Below, piece by piece: positions 54,137 through 61,931 of a DNA stretch of 64,000 nt (positions are counted from its first letter, which is position 1; each line of letters begins with the position of its first letter). The position numbers and the translations under genes are program-made. The notes under the pieces were generated by a model that saw only the letters and a list, made by a program, of their open reading frames with translations, was not told the DNA's origin and ran no database searches. Source of the DNA: Chloroflexota bacterium (GTDB taxonomy: Bacteria; Chloroflexota; Anaerolineae; Aggregatilineales; J027); contig JACRBG010000002.1 of the NCBI GenBank assembly GCA_016234595.1, positions 355,070-419,069 of the forward strand. The letters run 5' to 3'.

Positions 54137-55813
54137 CTAAAAACTTGGTTCGCGGGTGGCGGGTGCGTCAAATTCAAACACTTGGAAATATTGACACTGA
54201 TAAATCATGGCCTGTCGAATTTCGTCCACGATGACACAATGTTCGTCCACAAAATCATAGATGGGTTTGAGATTCTCGACATCACGCCGACCCCCAGAAC
54301 GCCACCATTCATGCCGTAGGGCTGGATCAAGCGGCGGGACACGATTGCCATCTTGCAGCGTCGTATCAATAATCATTTCCGGAGGATTCTCATTCAAATC
54401 ACGCAGCAAATCCGCCACGTATTCCTCGCTGATTTCACCGGGCACGAGCAGCGGGTAGGCATAATGCAAATTGGTCGGACTGCGCCGATCCGATTGAAAA
54501 TTGATGCCACTAGATGCTCCCCAAACCAGCACTTTATCATTCGGGTCAGTGTGAGCTTCGGCATAGTCGGCTAAACGCCATTCAATGGCTGGGCCAAACA
54601 AATCCCCGTTGCGTTCAAAATAGACAAAGGTCGAAACAATCAAGGCCGCTAGGCTGATAAATATGACTGTCGCATATGACCATGCCCCAACCTTGATAAC
54701 TCGACACGCTGGATGCGGCCAGTTGAGTTTGGAAAACGCGATCAGGCCTATCAAAATCAATAGGGTCATGGCGGGCAGGGGCGTAATGTAATAGTGATAG
54801 TAGGCCCGGTTGGTGATGTTGGCGGCGACAAAATCTAGCACAAAACAGAGGGCTACCCACACTTGGAAGGTCTTGAGGGTCAATGATTCGGTGGCTTGAG
54901 AAGGGCGGCGTACTGCCGAGCGAATGGCTACTGCTACTCCTGTAAGATAGAGGGGAGCCAGTGGAAACAATAATGATTGAACCAGCTTATTGGTCAATGA
55001 GGTATAGACCGTTTCCCAAATCGGCACATTCCGACGGCTAATCCAGTTATGCAATTGGGAGGGGGTGATAAAAATGGCTTCGATGCCGTCCATTAGCGCC
55101 CGATTATAAGCTAGATACAGTGCCATCACACCCAAACCTGCCAATGTCCCTAGCCCCATTGCAACCAACCATGTTTGACGGCGGGGCGAACGGATAATTT
55201 CGTGACGGGTTAGCAAAAGAGCGGGGATAAACACCACCGCGACCCCGGCACTGGTTTGTTTTGCCATAAAAGCGAGGCTGGCAGTCAGGCCAAACCAGAA
55301 ACACCACTTGGCGGTGGGTTTTTGCAAAAATTGATAGCCAAAAATCAGACATAGCACCTGAAATAACAGGGCATAGCTTTCGGTGTAGTTACCGTCACCA
55401 ATCAGTTTAGGCTGTCGCATCAGCATGATAAACAACAAAGTGCCAAATAAGGCGAACCATTGATGCTTATAAAGCGATTGGATGAGATTGAAAAAAAGCA
55501 AGCTGGTAATCGCCAGCACGATAATTTCAATGAGCCAAATAGCCCAGCGATTGACCCCGAACATCGAAAATGCCGCTGCATTCAGCAAATAAACCAACGG
55601 GGGTTTGTTGTCCCACGCATCGCGGTAGGGTGCTCCCCCATCTTTAACGACCTGTGCGGTATACGCAAAAATGCCGCTGTCCCGACCCTGTGGTCGCAGG
55701 GAGGGCACATTGGTGAGCGAGGTCAAAAGGACAAGTAGCGCCAGCCCGATAAAAATAAAGGTTCGGCTGTTACGGATGCAGAACGCGGTGAAGCGAGTAT
55801 TTTGGAATGGCAT
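54137..55813 (-). CDS. GT39-type membrane mannosyl/glycosyltransferase
   Basis: A 558-aa protein with ten or more membrane helices. The first loop has the family motif GRDSGIFAYTAQVVKDGGAPYRDAWDNKPPLVYLL, with the Asp-rich pair around D45 and D63-D66 that members use on the outer face. The C-terminal 150 residues form an extracytoplasmic domain. Such PMT/ArnT-type enzymes take sugar from a polyprenyl carrier and attach it to protein, lipid or wall glycan. It is a single gene with a perfect leftward TATAAT (plus 55845-55850) but a weak -35. Confidence 0.82.
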   Translation of the reverse strand: MPFQNTRFTAFCIRNSRTFIFIGLALLVLLTSLTNVPSLRPQGRDSGIFAYTAQVVKDGGAPYRDAWDNKPPLVYLLNAAAFSMFGVNRWAIWLIEIIVLAITSLLFFNLIQSLYKHQWFALFGTLLFIMLMRQPKLIGDGNYTESYALLFQVLCLIFGYQFLQKPTAKWCFWFGLTASLAFMAKQTSAGVAVVFIPALLLTRHEIIRSPRRQTWLVAMGLGTLAGLGVMALYLAYNRALMDGIEAIFITPSQLHNWISRRNVPIWETVYTSLTNKLVQSLLFPLAPLYLTGVAVAIRSAVRRPSQATESLTLKTFQVWVALCFVLDFVAANITNRAYYHYYITPLPAMTLLILIGLIAFSKLNWPHPACRVIKVGAWSYATVIFISLAALIVSTFVYFERNGDLFGPAIEWRLADYAEAHTDPNDKVLVWGASSGINFQSDRRSPTNLHYAYPLLVPGEISEEYVADLLRDLNENPPEMIIDTTLQDGNRVPPLDPALRHEWWRSGGRRDVENLKPIYDFVDEHCVIVDEIRQAMIYQCQYFQVFEFDAPATREPSF

Positions 55814-56095
55814 ATAAACCTATGGGCTAGATTAATGATGGATGATTATAAACTTTAAGGAGAGCATCAATAAAAATTACGATTTTTAAATGAACTTAAT
55901 GTGCTAAGTCATTATAGGAGTAGTTGAAATGGGGTTCAAGTCCAGTAGACATCAAATGGGGGTATCGTTGAGCATAATCCACAAAAGCCACACAAATTTT
56001 AGACAATTGACGACCCAGACCCCATTAAATAGGGCTGTATTGGGGCTGCGGTGGATACTACACTCAATATGAGGTTGATTAAGTTTGGGGGCAAT
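55814..56095. other. AT-rich gene-free stretch upstream of the DUF3592 gene
   Basis: About 280 bases with no open frame of note. It contains a T-loop-like string (ggggttcaagtcc near 55931-55943) without matching arms, and TTGACG near 56008 without a clear -10. Composition marks the left edge of an AT-rich patch extending to about 57480. Confidence 0.4.
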
Positions 56096-56887
56096 ATGGA
56101 AAAGATTATTGGTATTGCTTGTCTAAAAACTGGGCTGATGTTTTTTGTTGCCCTTGTGTTTATTCGCTATGGGTTAATTGGCTCGGTTGAACGAGAACAA
56201 AGCCGATTAATTGTCTTAAAACCACGTAAATATTGGAACACAACCTTCTTTTTTAAGTCATTTGAATCCCTAGGTAAAGATGTCAAATTAGAAGAATATC
56301 ATCCCTACTCAGCCACCTTGTATGAGCCATCCAACTACAATACCAAACAGCCTATCAGGTACCCACAACAAAGTGCGCTTTTTCTATTTGTACTGACAGC
56401 GATTCTAATTAGCCTGAGTGTTTTGTGTTTGACAATCAGAGATAGCCTTATCATCAAGGGGCATGAGTTTTACAAATGGATTCCAACGCAGGCTACGATT
56501 CAAGATATCGAAACTCGTCAGCATGACGGTACGGAGATTAGAAAACTTTATACATATGAGATTGATGGCATCACGTATGACAACCGTTATTCCATCATCC
56601 AAGAATGGGAGGATGTATATTTTGAAGGAAGTCAGACATTTGCATCGTTTCGTGCCGAAATTATTGGGCAACCTTTCAATATAGTCTATAACTCCAAGAA
56701 CCCACGCAAGAGTATCGAGCAGCAGATACCCACAGACTATCATGATATTCAATTAGAACCGGAATTACGAAGCAAGGCACGCTATGGGGCTTATTTGGCT
56801 TCAATAATAGCTGGAGCTGTGGTGTTTCCTGCCGCGCTCAATTTATTGTTTGCACAACGCGGGCACGGATTAGACGCCAATGTTTAG
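56096..56887 (+). CDS. DUF3592-type membrane protein
   Basis: About 263 aa from ATG 56096, chosen for a GGGGG ribosome-like stretch 5 bases upstream and because it begins directly at a hydrophobic helix; GTG 56051 is also open. One helix lies at about 4-25, a second at about 95-115, and a third near the C-terminus (about 230-250). Between the last two is a DUF3592-like beta domain: KWIPTQATIQDIETRQHDG, YTYEIDGITYDN and FNIVYNSKNPRKS. Its function is unknown. The gene is AT-rich compared with its neighbours. A decayed copy of its 3' end lies at 57369-57470. Confidence 0.72.
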   Translation: MEKIIGIACLKTGLMFFVALVFIRYGLIGSVEREQSRLIVLKPRKYWNTTFFFKSFESLGKDVKLEEYHPYSATLYEPSNYNTKQPIRYPQQSALFLFVLTAILISLSVLCLTIRDSLIIKGHEFYKWIPTQATIQDIETRQHDGTEIRKLYTYEIDGITYDNRYSIIQEWEDVYFEGSQTFASFRAEIIGQPFNIVYNSKNPRKSIEQQIPTDYHDIQLEPELRSKARYGAYLASIIAGAVVFPAALNLLFAQRGHGLDANV

Positions 56888-56914
56888 TGCCCATATAAGC
56901 CAGATTGAGTTTTG

Positions 56915-57199
56915 TCATAGGCTTTTTCGCGAACGTTCATAGCGAAGATACCATATGAGCATCAAGGCCGAAGTAACGGTGTAAAAACTGTGTAAGGCCC
57001 AAATCGGCCCCAGTGGAAAGGTGCTAATGTAAGCCCAATATAGCAAATTGCCCACATTAATTAACACCATGTTGCTCAAACTATACGAGTGTAAATTTCT
57101 CGTTTTATAGGCCTTTACCAACATGGGAATGTTGGCCGTTATGAAAAAGAGAGATGAAATACTTCCAGCGGCAATCTGAAGCGTTTCTCCACCCATCAC
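56915..57199 (-). CDS. SemiSWEET/PQ-loop-like small transporter
   Basis: A 93-94-aa protein with three hydrophobic helices (about 8-26, 43-62 and 68-88). The first and second are joined by ANIPMLVKAYKTRNLHSYSLSNMVLINVGNLLYWAYI, which matches the PQ-loop pattern (Pro, then K-T-x-x-x-x-x-S-L, then W-x-x-Y) of SemiSWEET sugar transporters that act as dimers. The start is GTG 57199 or ATG 57196 behind AGGGAG. It has a promoter at 57221-57248 and a triple heptamer operator just upstream. Confidence 0.72.
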   Translation of the reverse strand: MMGGETLQIAAGSISSLFFITANIPMLVKAYKTRNLHSYSLSNMVLINVGNLLYWAYISTFPLGPIWALHSFYTVTSALMLIWYLRYERSRKSL

Positions 57200-57220
57200 T
57201 CCCTAATCCCCTTTCGAAAT

Positions 57221-57248
57221 TTCATAATGATGGGGGTCAGCTTAACAA
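57221..57248 (-). promoter_or_regulatory. Promoter of the SemiSWEET-like gene
   Basis: On the minus strand, TTGTTA (plus 57243-57248) and TATGAA (57221-57226) are separated by 16 bases. The -10 lies 21 bases from the GTG start. Both boxes match four of six positions, a moderate promoter of the kind that needs an activator. Confidence 0.5.
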
Positions 57249-57255
57249 ACAACCA

Positions 57256-57284
57256 TCACAATCGCGTCACGATTGCGTCACAAT
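57256..57284. promoter_or_regulatory. Three phased TCACRAT heptamers (11-bp spacing), activator operator
   Basis: TCACAAT (57256-57262), TCACGAT (57267-57273) and TCACAAT (57278-57284) are separated by four bases each, giving an exact 11-bp period on the plus strand. This direct-repeat layout is how OmpR/PhoB-type response regulators bind. The array ends 7 bases upstream of the -35 of the leftward SemiSWEET-like promoter, the position for an activator. Confidence 0.6.
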
Positions 57285-57368
57285 CAATCTCCATTGAAGG
57301 CGTGGTTTTCTAAAGGGATCAACCTTTTTGATGAAGTTGGAGGCGCCACCCAACTGGGCAGTCACTTT

Positions 57369-57470
57369 TATAGAGGGGTAATGGAGTGGGAAACAGCCGG
57401 GGCTGTGGTATTTCCCACCGTGCTCAACCTTATTGTTGGCACAATGTCAGCCCCGACCCAGAGTCAATGA
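57369..57470 (+). pseudogene. Remnant of a DUF3592 gene 3' end
   Basis: The frame here ends AGAVVFPTVLNL and shares AGAVVFP-x-x-LNL, plus a shared Tyr upstream, with the C-terminus of the intact gene at 56096-56887 (AGAVVFPAALNL). At DNA level the stretch from about 57394 matches closely. Nothing upstream in this frame resembles the rest of the family, so this is a leftover of a duplicated or recombined copy. Confidence 0.6.
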
Positions 57471-57489
57471 AGAATCTAAAATTTAGGGT

Positions 57490-58803
57490 CTATTCCAGCC
57501 CATTCAGGCCCTCATAGAAGCGATTGATGGCGGTGGCGGTACGTTCTGGTGGCAGGGCATAGGAGAAACGTACCCAATTTTTGGCTGCGTCCGAGAAGAA
57601 AATCCCCGGCACAACTGCCACCCCGAATTGTTCCGCGACCTTTTGACCCAGTTCACCCGAATCGGCCAGACCCTTTTTTTCAATCCATTCAGTCACATCA
57701 ATGAAGCCATAATAGCCATCGCCCATAATAGCCTTCAAATGCTTATCGGCAATGAATTTACGCATGACTTGGCGGCTGGCATTGGTGGGTTCAACGATGC
57801 TCTTGCAAGCTTCGGCAAAACCGATTTCATAGGCCGCAATGGCAATGGCTTGACTGAAAAAGCTGGTAATGACCCCATGTGAAGCGCGGCTGGTGATGAA
57901 TTCGCAAACCTTTTTGGAGGCGACGAGATGGCAACTGCGAATATTGGAAGCCCCCAGCGATTTGGTGAGGCCATCTAAGAAAATCAGGCGATCACGTTCG
58001 GCGGGTTCGAAGGCGTTTAACACCACATTGATGTCGTGCGGTTGCCCTTGCGTGACGTAGTGATAAATCCAGTCGAACAGGACATAGGCGACACCGAGTT
58101 CAAGTGCTTTTTTGGCAAGGGAGATTTGGATTTCAATATCAAGGGTGCGGCCTGTAGGATTATCTGGTGAAGTAATCAAAATACCAGCAGGCAGGCGGCC
58201 TGATTTTTTGGCGTAATTGACCGCTTCAACCAACGCATCTTCGGTATAGACCCATGCGGCGTTGGCATCACCCGGAGCGCGTAAAACATTCAAACCAGCG
58301 GCATATGGCCCCCAGTTGTAGCTAATCCATGGGACAGCCGAGGTGATGAGAACATCACCCACACGACCATGCCCTAGATGAATCATGGCTTCATAGGCCT
58401 TTTGCAGACCATCACGCCCACCTTGTACGGCCACTACATTACCACCATCCCAACCTGTGGCGGGATCAATCTTCCAATATATTTCGGCAGTGGCTTTGCG
58501 GAAACGTTCAGTGCCAGCCGGTGCATCATAGCCCGTGCCAGCTTCAATCTGCATTTGGGCGGCCCGTTCCAAGATGGCACGTGGCACACCGGGTAAACTT
58601 TCACCTCCATCGCCTTGTGAGGCGTCGTAAATGGGTGCATTGGCCCCGGCATGGCTGCGATATTTTTGTAAAGATTTCTTGATGGTAAACATGCGCGAGG
58701 GTGGAATGGCTTCCATGTGGCTAGGGTGATTGGCAACACTAATGAGATGCTCGTCAGCAACGGCGTATTGGGGTTGACTTTCGGGAAGATTCACGGATGT
58801 CAT
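57490..58803 (-). CDS. Aminotransferase class I/II-like PLP enzyme
   Basis: A 437-aa fold-type I aminotransferase. The substrate-side motif is TSPDNPTGRTL. The cofactor residues are Asp in VLFDWIYHYV and the Lys that binds PLP in FLDGLTKSLGASNIRSCHL, followed by a helix-rich C-terminal domain (VRFSYALPPERT carries the usual carboxylate-binding Arg). It opens with an unusual N-terminal region of about 60 residues (MTSVNLPESQPQYAVADEHL). The amino donor and acceptor are not evident. It is a single gene with a minus-strand promoter at 58850-58878. Confidence 0.85.
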   Translation of the reverse strand: MTSVNLPESQPQYAVADEHLISVANHPSHMEAIPPSRMFTIKKSLQKYRSHAGANAPIYDASQGDGGESLPGVPRAILERAAQMQIEAGTGYDAPAGTERFRKATAEIYWKIDPATGWDGGNVVAVQGGRDGLQKAYEAMIHLGHGRVGDVLITSAVPWISYNWGPYAAGLNVLRAPGDANAAWVYTEDALVEAVNYAKKSGRLPAGILITSPDNPTGRTLDIEIQISLAKKALELGVAYVLFDWIYHYVTQGQPHDINVVLNAFEPAERDRLIFLDGLTKSLGASNIRSCHLVASKKVCEFITSRASHGVITSFFSQAIAIAAYEIGFAEACKSIVEPTNASRQVMRKFIADKHLKAIMGDGYYGFIDVTEWIEKKGLADSGELGQKVAEQFGVAVVPGIFFSDAAKNWVRFSYALPPERTATAINRFYEGLNGLE

Positions 58804-58849
58804 GGGGTTATCTCGCTAGATAAGACTATTTTTATTAAATGGTCGGATG

Positions 58850-58878
58850 ATTGTGGCATTCACATGGGGCAAAGTCAA
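58850..58878 (-). promoter_or_regulatory. Likely promoter of the aminotransferase gene
   Basis: Read leftward, TTGACT (plus 58873-58878) and CACAAT (58850-58855) are 17 bases apart and lie 46 bases before the ATG at 58803. Confidence 0.5.
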
Positions 58879-58956
58879 TCAAGTTTGGTTATTTTGTAGA
58901 GTGGGCTAGGTATGCCAACCAATTTGCAACCTACCCTCCGAAGGTTAGACGATGGT

Positions 58957-58986
58957 TTGACAACCCCCCGTCGCGTGTGCTACATT
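58957..58986 (+). promoter_or_regulatory. Promoter of the response regulator operon
   Basis: A perfect TTGACA (58957-58962) and TACATT (58981-58986) are 18 bases apart. The expected start point is near 58993, so translation must begin after it, at TTG 59032 or ATG 58999. This argues against the longer open frame starting at 58912. Confidence 0.6.
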
Positions 58987-59031
58987 AACTTTATTCCAAT
59001 GGTAATTCAGGCGGTTCATTGGGGGTTTACC

Positions 59032-59925
59032 TTGACCGAAAAAGCACGGATTTTAATTGTAGAAGATGACCTTGACCTTGCTGAAATGCTCAACGCCTAT
59101 TTTCGGGTGCAGGGCTATGATATTTCGACAGCGGCATGGGGTGAGGATGCCGTGCGGGTTAGCAAAGAAATCAACCCAGATTTAGTGGTGCTGGATATTC
59201 GTTTACCTGACATTGATGGTTATGAGGTTTGCCGCCGCATTCGCACCAATCGCCGTACGGCCAGTATCCCGGTAATTTTCCTCACGGAAAAACGCGACCG
59301 GGTTGATAAATTGGCCGGATTGGAATTAGGCGTGGTGGATTACATCACCAAACCATTTGATATTCAAGAACTCCGCCTGCGGGTACGTAATGCGCTGCGT
59401 AGTGCTGTTCAACAACCCCTATTAAACCCCATCACCAATCTTTCTGAAGGGGCGATGGTGGATGAACAGCTTCAAAAGTTGATCTTTAGTGAAACTGAAT
59501 GGGCGATCCTCTCGATTGCCATTGTCGGCCTCGAAAATTTCCGCGAACTTTATGGCTTTGTGGCTTCGGATGACGTATTGCGAGCCGTTAGCCTGATGAT
59601 GAATAACGCCGTGCGTGAAGCTGGCAGTACCGAAGATTTTATTGGGCATGTTGGGGCGAATGAATTCATCATCATTACCAACAAAGAACGCCTACAGGGC
59701 CTGCGTGAGCGTATCCAAATCCGTTTACAGCAGTCAATGGAATATTTTTACCCGCTGAAAGACCGCGAAAAAGCACGCCAAGCGATGGACGAAAATCGCT
59801 TGCAATTGCTGATTGGGCAAGTGCTTTCGACCGAAAGTTCGTTTGTAGATGTCAATTCACTCAAGACCGCCGTTCTAAATTCGCGCCAATTGACTCCAAC
59901 GATCCCCAATGGTGATACGGTTTAA
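59032..59925 (+). CDS. Response regulator with degenerate GGDEF-like domain (paralog)
   Basis: About 297 aa from TTG 59032 behind a GGGGG ribosome-like stretch. The receiver domain (1-122) has phosphoacceptor Asp55 (VVLDIRLPD) and the KPFDIQELRLRV ending, nearly the same as in the regulator at 28899-29741. The output domain (about 135-285) contains SIAIVGLENFRELYGFVASDD, and its GGDEF site reads G-A-N-E-F (HVGANEF), so the catalytic Asp/Glu is Asn. No I-site RxxD is apparent. The two proteins are clear paralogs. It leads an operon with a glycosyltransferase and an ABC exporter. Confidence 0.83.
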   Translation: MTEKARILIVEDDLDLAEMLNAYFRVQGYDISTAAWGEDAVRVSKEINPDLVVLDIRLPDIDGYEVCRRIRTNRRTASIPVIFLTEKRDRVDKLAGLELGVVDYITKPFDIQELRLRVRNALRSAVQQPLLNPITNLSEGAMVDEQLQKLIFSETEWAILSIAIVGLENFRELYGFVASDDVLRAVSLMMNNAVREAGSTEDFIGHVGANEFIIITNKERLQGLRERIQIRLQQSMEYFYPLKDREKARQAMDENRLQLLIGQVLSTESSFVDVNSLKTAVLNSRQLTPTIPNGDTV

Positions 59926-59934
59926 TCGGTCGGT

Positions 59935-61152
59935 GTGCGCGTCCTATTTTTAACCTCCCATTTTCCATATCCTCCTCATAGCGGTGGTGCGCTACGTGCT
60001 TTTGGCTTGATGCGTGGCGCTGCCGAAGCAGGTCATTCATTGTCCCTGCTATGTTTTGCTGCAAATCCACCCCAAAACACGCCGCTGCATGAGTGGTGTG
60101 AGGCGATTACGATCGTTCCCCCGCCAGTCCGCCAACTTAAAGACCGCTTGCGTGACTTAGCCCTGACGGCCCAACCCGATATGGGACGGCGTTTTTGGTC
60201 GGAGGCGATGGTGGAAGCATTACGAAAATTACTTGCCGAACGGACTTTTGACTTAGTCCATGCTGAAAGCCTTGAGATGGCGGCTTATTTACCCCTGATT
60301 CATGACTGGTATCCCCAGCTACCGTTGATTTACGGATCATTGAATGCTGAGGCCGATCTACAACGCACCATGTTTAGCACCGACCGCCGTAATCCCCACC
60401 GTTTAATTGGGGCGGCCTATTCATGGGTACAATGGCGACGCCTGACCCGTTTTGAAGGCCATATATGCAATATTTCGGCCCACGTCTTGGCAGTGAGTGA
60501 GCCTGATCGGGTGTTGCTGCAAAAACTTGCCCAGACGCCAGTTACCGTAGTTGAAAATGGGATTGATATTGCCCCTTATTTGCAGATGCCGCGCAATCAA
60601 GCATTCGGTGAACAAACGATTGTTTTTACAGGAACAATGGATTATCGCCCCAATGTGGACGCAGTGATGTGGTTTAGCGAGGCTATCCTACCCGCGATTG
60701 TTGCCAAGTTCCCACATGTGCGTTTTTATGTCGTCGGCCAACGCCCTCATGCCCGCCTTGAGCCCCTCCGCGAAAACCCTCATATTGTAATTACGGGGGC
60801 TGTGCCCGAAATCGCCCCCTATTTGCAGGGAGCACAGGTCTATATCGCACCTTTACGCATGGGCAGCGGCACACGCTTCAAATTATTAGAGGCAATGGCG
60901 GCGGGTTGTGGAGTGGTCTCGACAGAAATCGGTGCACAAGGTTTGGGAGTACAATCAGGGCAGGAAATGTTAATCGCTGATACCCCAGTTGATTTTGCAA
61001 ATTGTGTAAATAATTTACTGACAGATGCTTCGCGCCGTAAGGAAATAGGCGAGGCAGCCCGTCAGTTTGTGCAAACCCATTTTGATTGGTCGGCAATTGT
61101 GCCACGTTTGTTAGATGTGTATGCTCGATTAGAGAAGTCGCAGACCCTATGA
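59935..61152 (+). CDS. Glycosyltransferase family 4 protein
   Basis: A 405-aa GT-B-fold enzyme from GTG 59935, nine bases after the regulator stop. The N-terminus VRVLFLTSHFPYPPHSGGALRAF matches the acceptor lobe. The donor lobe has IVFTGTMDYRPNVDAVMWFSE and ITGAVPEIAPYLQGAQVYIAPLRMGSGTRFKLLEAMAAGCGVVS, with the intact Glu of the GT4 E-x-x-x-x-x-x-E-like region (KLLEAMAAG). The relative at 46247-47443 has Gln at the corresponding place. It may glycosylate a surface lipid or glycan exported by the ABC pair that follows. Confidence 0.88.
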   Translation: MRVLFLTSHFPYPPHSGGALRAFGLMRGAAEAGHSLSLLCFAANPPQNTPLHEWCEAITIVPPPVRQLKDRLRDLALTAQPDMGRRFWSEAMVEALRKLLAERTFDLVHAESLEMAAYLPLIHDWYPQLPLIYGSLNAEADLQRTMFSTDRRNPHRLIGAAYSWVQWRRLTRFEGHICNISAHVLAVSEPDRVLLQKLAQTPVTVVENGIDIAPYLQMPRNQAFGEQTIVFTGTMDYRPNVDAVMWFSEAILPAIVAKFPHVRFYVVGQRPHARLEPLRENPHIVITGAVPEIAPYLQGAQVYIAPLRMGSGTRFKLLEAMAAGCGVVSTEIGAQGLGVQSGQEMLIADTPVDFANCVNNLLTDASRRKEIGEAARQFVQTHFDWSAIVPRLLDVYARLEKSQTL

Positions 61153-61928
61153 TTGAAGCCCAACAACTTGCCAAGCAGTTCAAGAAATTTCGAGCTGTTA
61201 AAAATGTCACCTTCCAAGCCCGCGAGGGTGAAGTTTTTGGATTATTAGGCCCCAATGGAGCTGGTAAAACCACCACTCTCCGTATGCTCTCTACTGTTGT
61301 CGAGCCAAGCGATGGCACAGCCGTCATTGATGGTTTCGACATCCGCCACCAAAAAGATAAGGTGCGTTCTCGACTAGGCATATTGGTTGAAAGCGCGGGA
61401 CTCTATGCCCACTCGACGACCCGCGAGCATTTACGCTATATCGGCAACCTGCATGGCCTTGATGGGTCGGGACTAGAAACCCACATTGATTACCTGATTA
61501 AGGCACTGGAAATGCGTGATTTTGCGGATCGGCGGGCCAAAGGATTTTCGCGCGGGATGGTGCGTAAAGTTGTTATGGGTATGGCGCTGATTCACAATCC
61601 GCCCAATGTTATTCTCGATGAGCCAACACAGGGCTTGGATGTCGTCAGCACCCGGGCCGTCCGCGATATTATTCAGCAATTTAAATCAGAGGGGCGCTGC
61701 GTTATTCTCAGCACCCACCATATGGATGAGGTCGAGAGACTGTGTGACCGTGTGGCAATCATCCATCGCGGGGAGATTTTGGAGTCGGGCACACCTGCCG
61801 AATTGACCGATAAATATCATGCCGACAGTTTGGAAACCGCCTTTGTCCAGATTGTGGGGGCGGAAGCCTTGTTGCAAGAAGCCGAACGCGAAGCTGCTGA
61901 TAAAAAGAGAAAGAATAAATCGGAATAG
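61149..61928 (+). CDS. ABC transporter ATP-binding protein, NatA-like
   Basis: A 259-aa ATPase from ATG 61149, which overlaps the glycosyltransferase stop (ATGA); the open frame extends upstream without support. Walker A is GPNGAGKTT, the signature is FSRGMVRKVVMGMALIHNPPN (SRGM in place of SGGQ, as in many ABC-2 ATPases), and Walker B is VILDEPTQGLD. The H-loop is STHHMDEVERLCDR. It powers the permease encoded next. NatAB-type pairs export sodium or lipids; the substrate here is unknown. Confidence 0.92.
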   Translation: MIEAQQLAKQFKKFRAVKNVTFQAREGEVFGLLGPNGAGKTTTLRMLSTVVEPSDGTAVIDGFDIRHQKDKVRSRLGILVESAGLYAHSTTREHLRYIGNLHGLDGSGLETHIDYLIKALEMRDFADRRAKGFSRGMVRKVVMGMALIHNPPNVILDEPTQGLDVVSTRAVRDIIQQFKSEGRCVILSTHHMDEVERLCDRVAIIHRGEILESGTPAELTDKYHADSLETAFVQIVGAEALLQEAEREAADKKRKNKSE

Positions 61929-61931
61929 CGT

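Noticed and set aside
55931..55943. String ggggttcaagtcc resembling the T-loop of a tRNA
   Set aside because: The flanking five-base arms do not pair, and there is no acceptor stem, D-loop or anticodon arm around it.
58912..59031. Longer N-terminus for the second response regulator
   Set aside because: A promoter with perfect TTGACA lies inside it, and the receiver domain begins only at 59032. The extra residues do not match the family.
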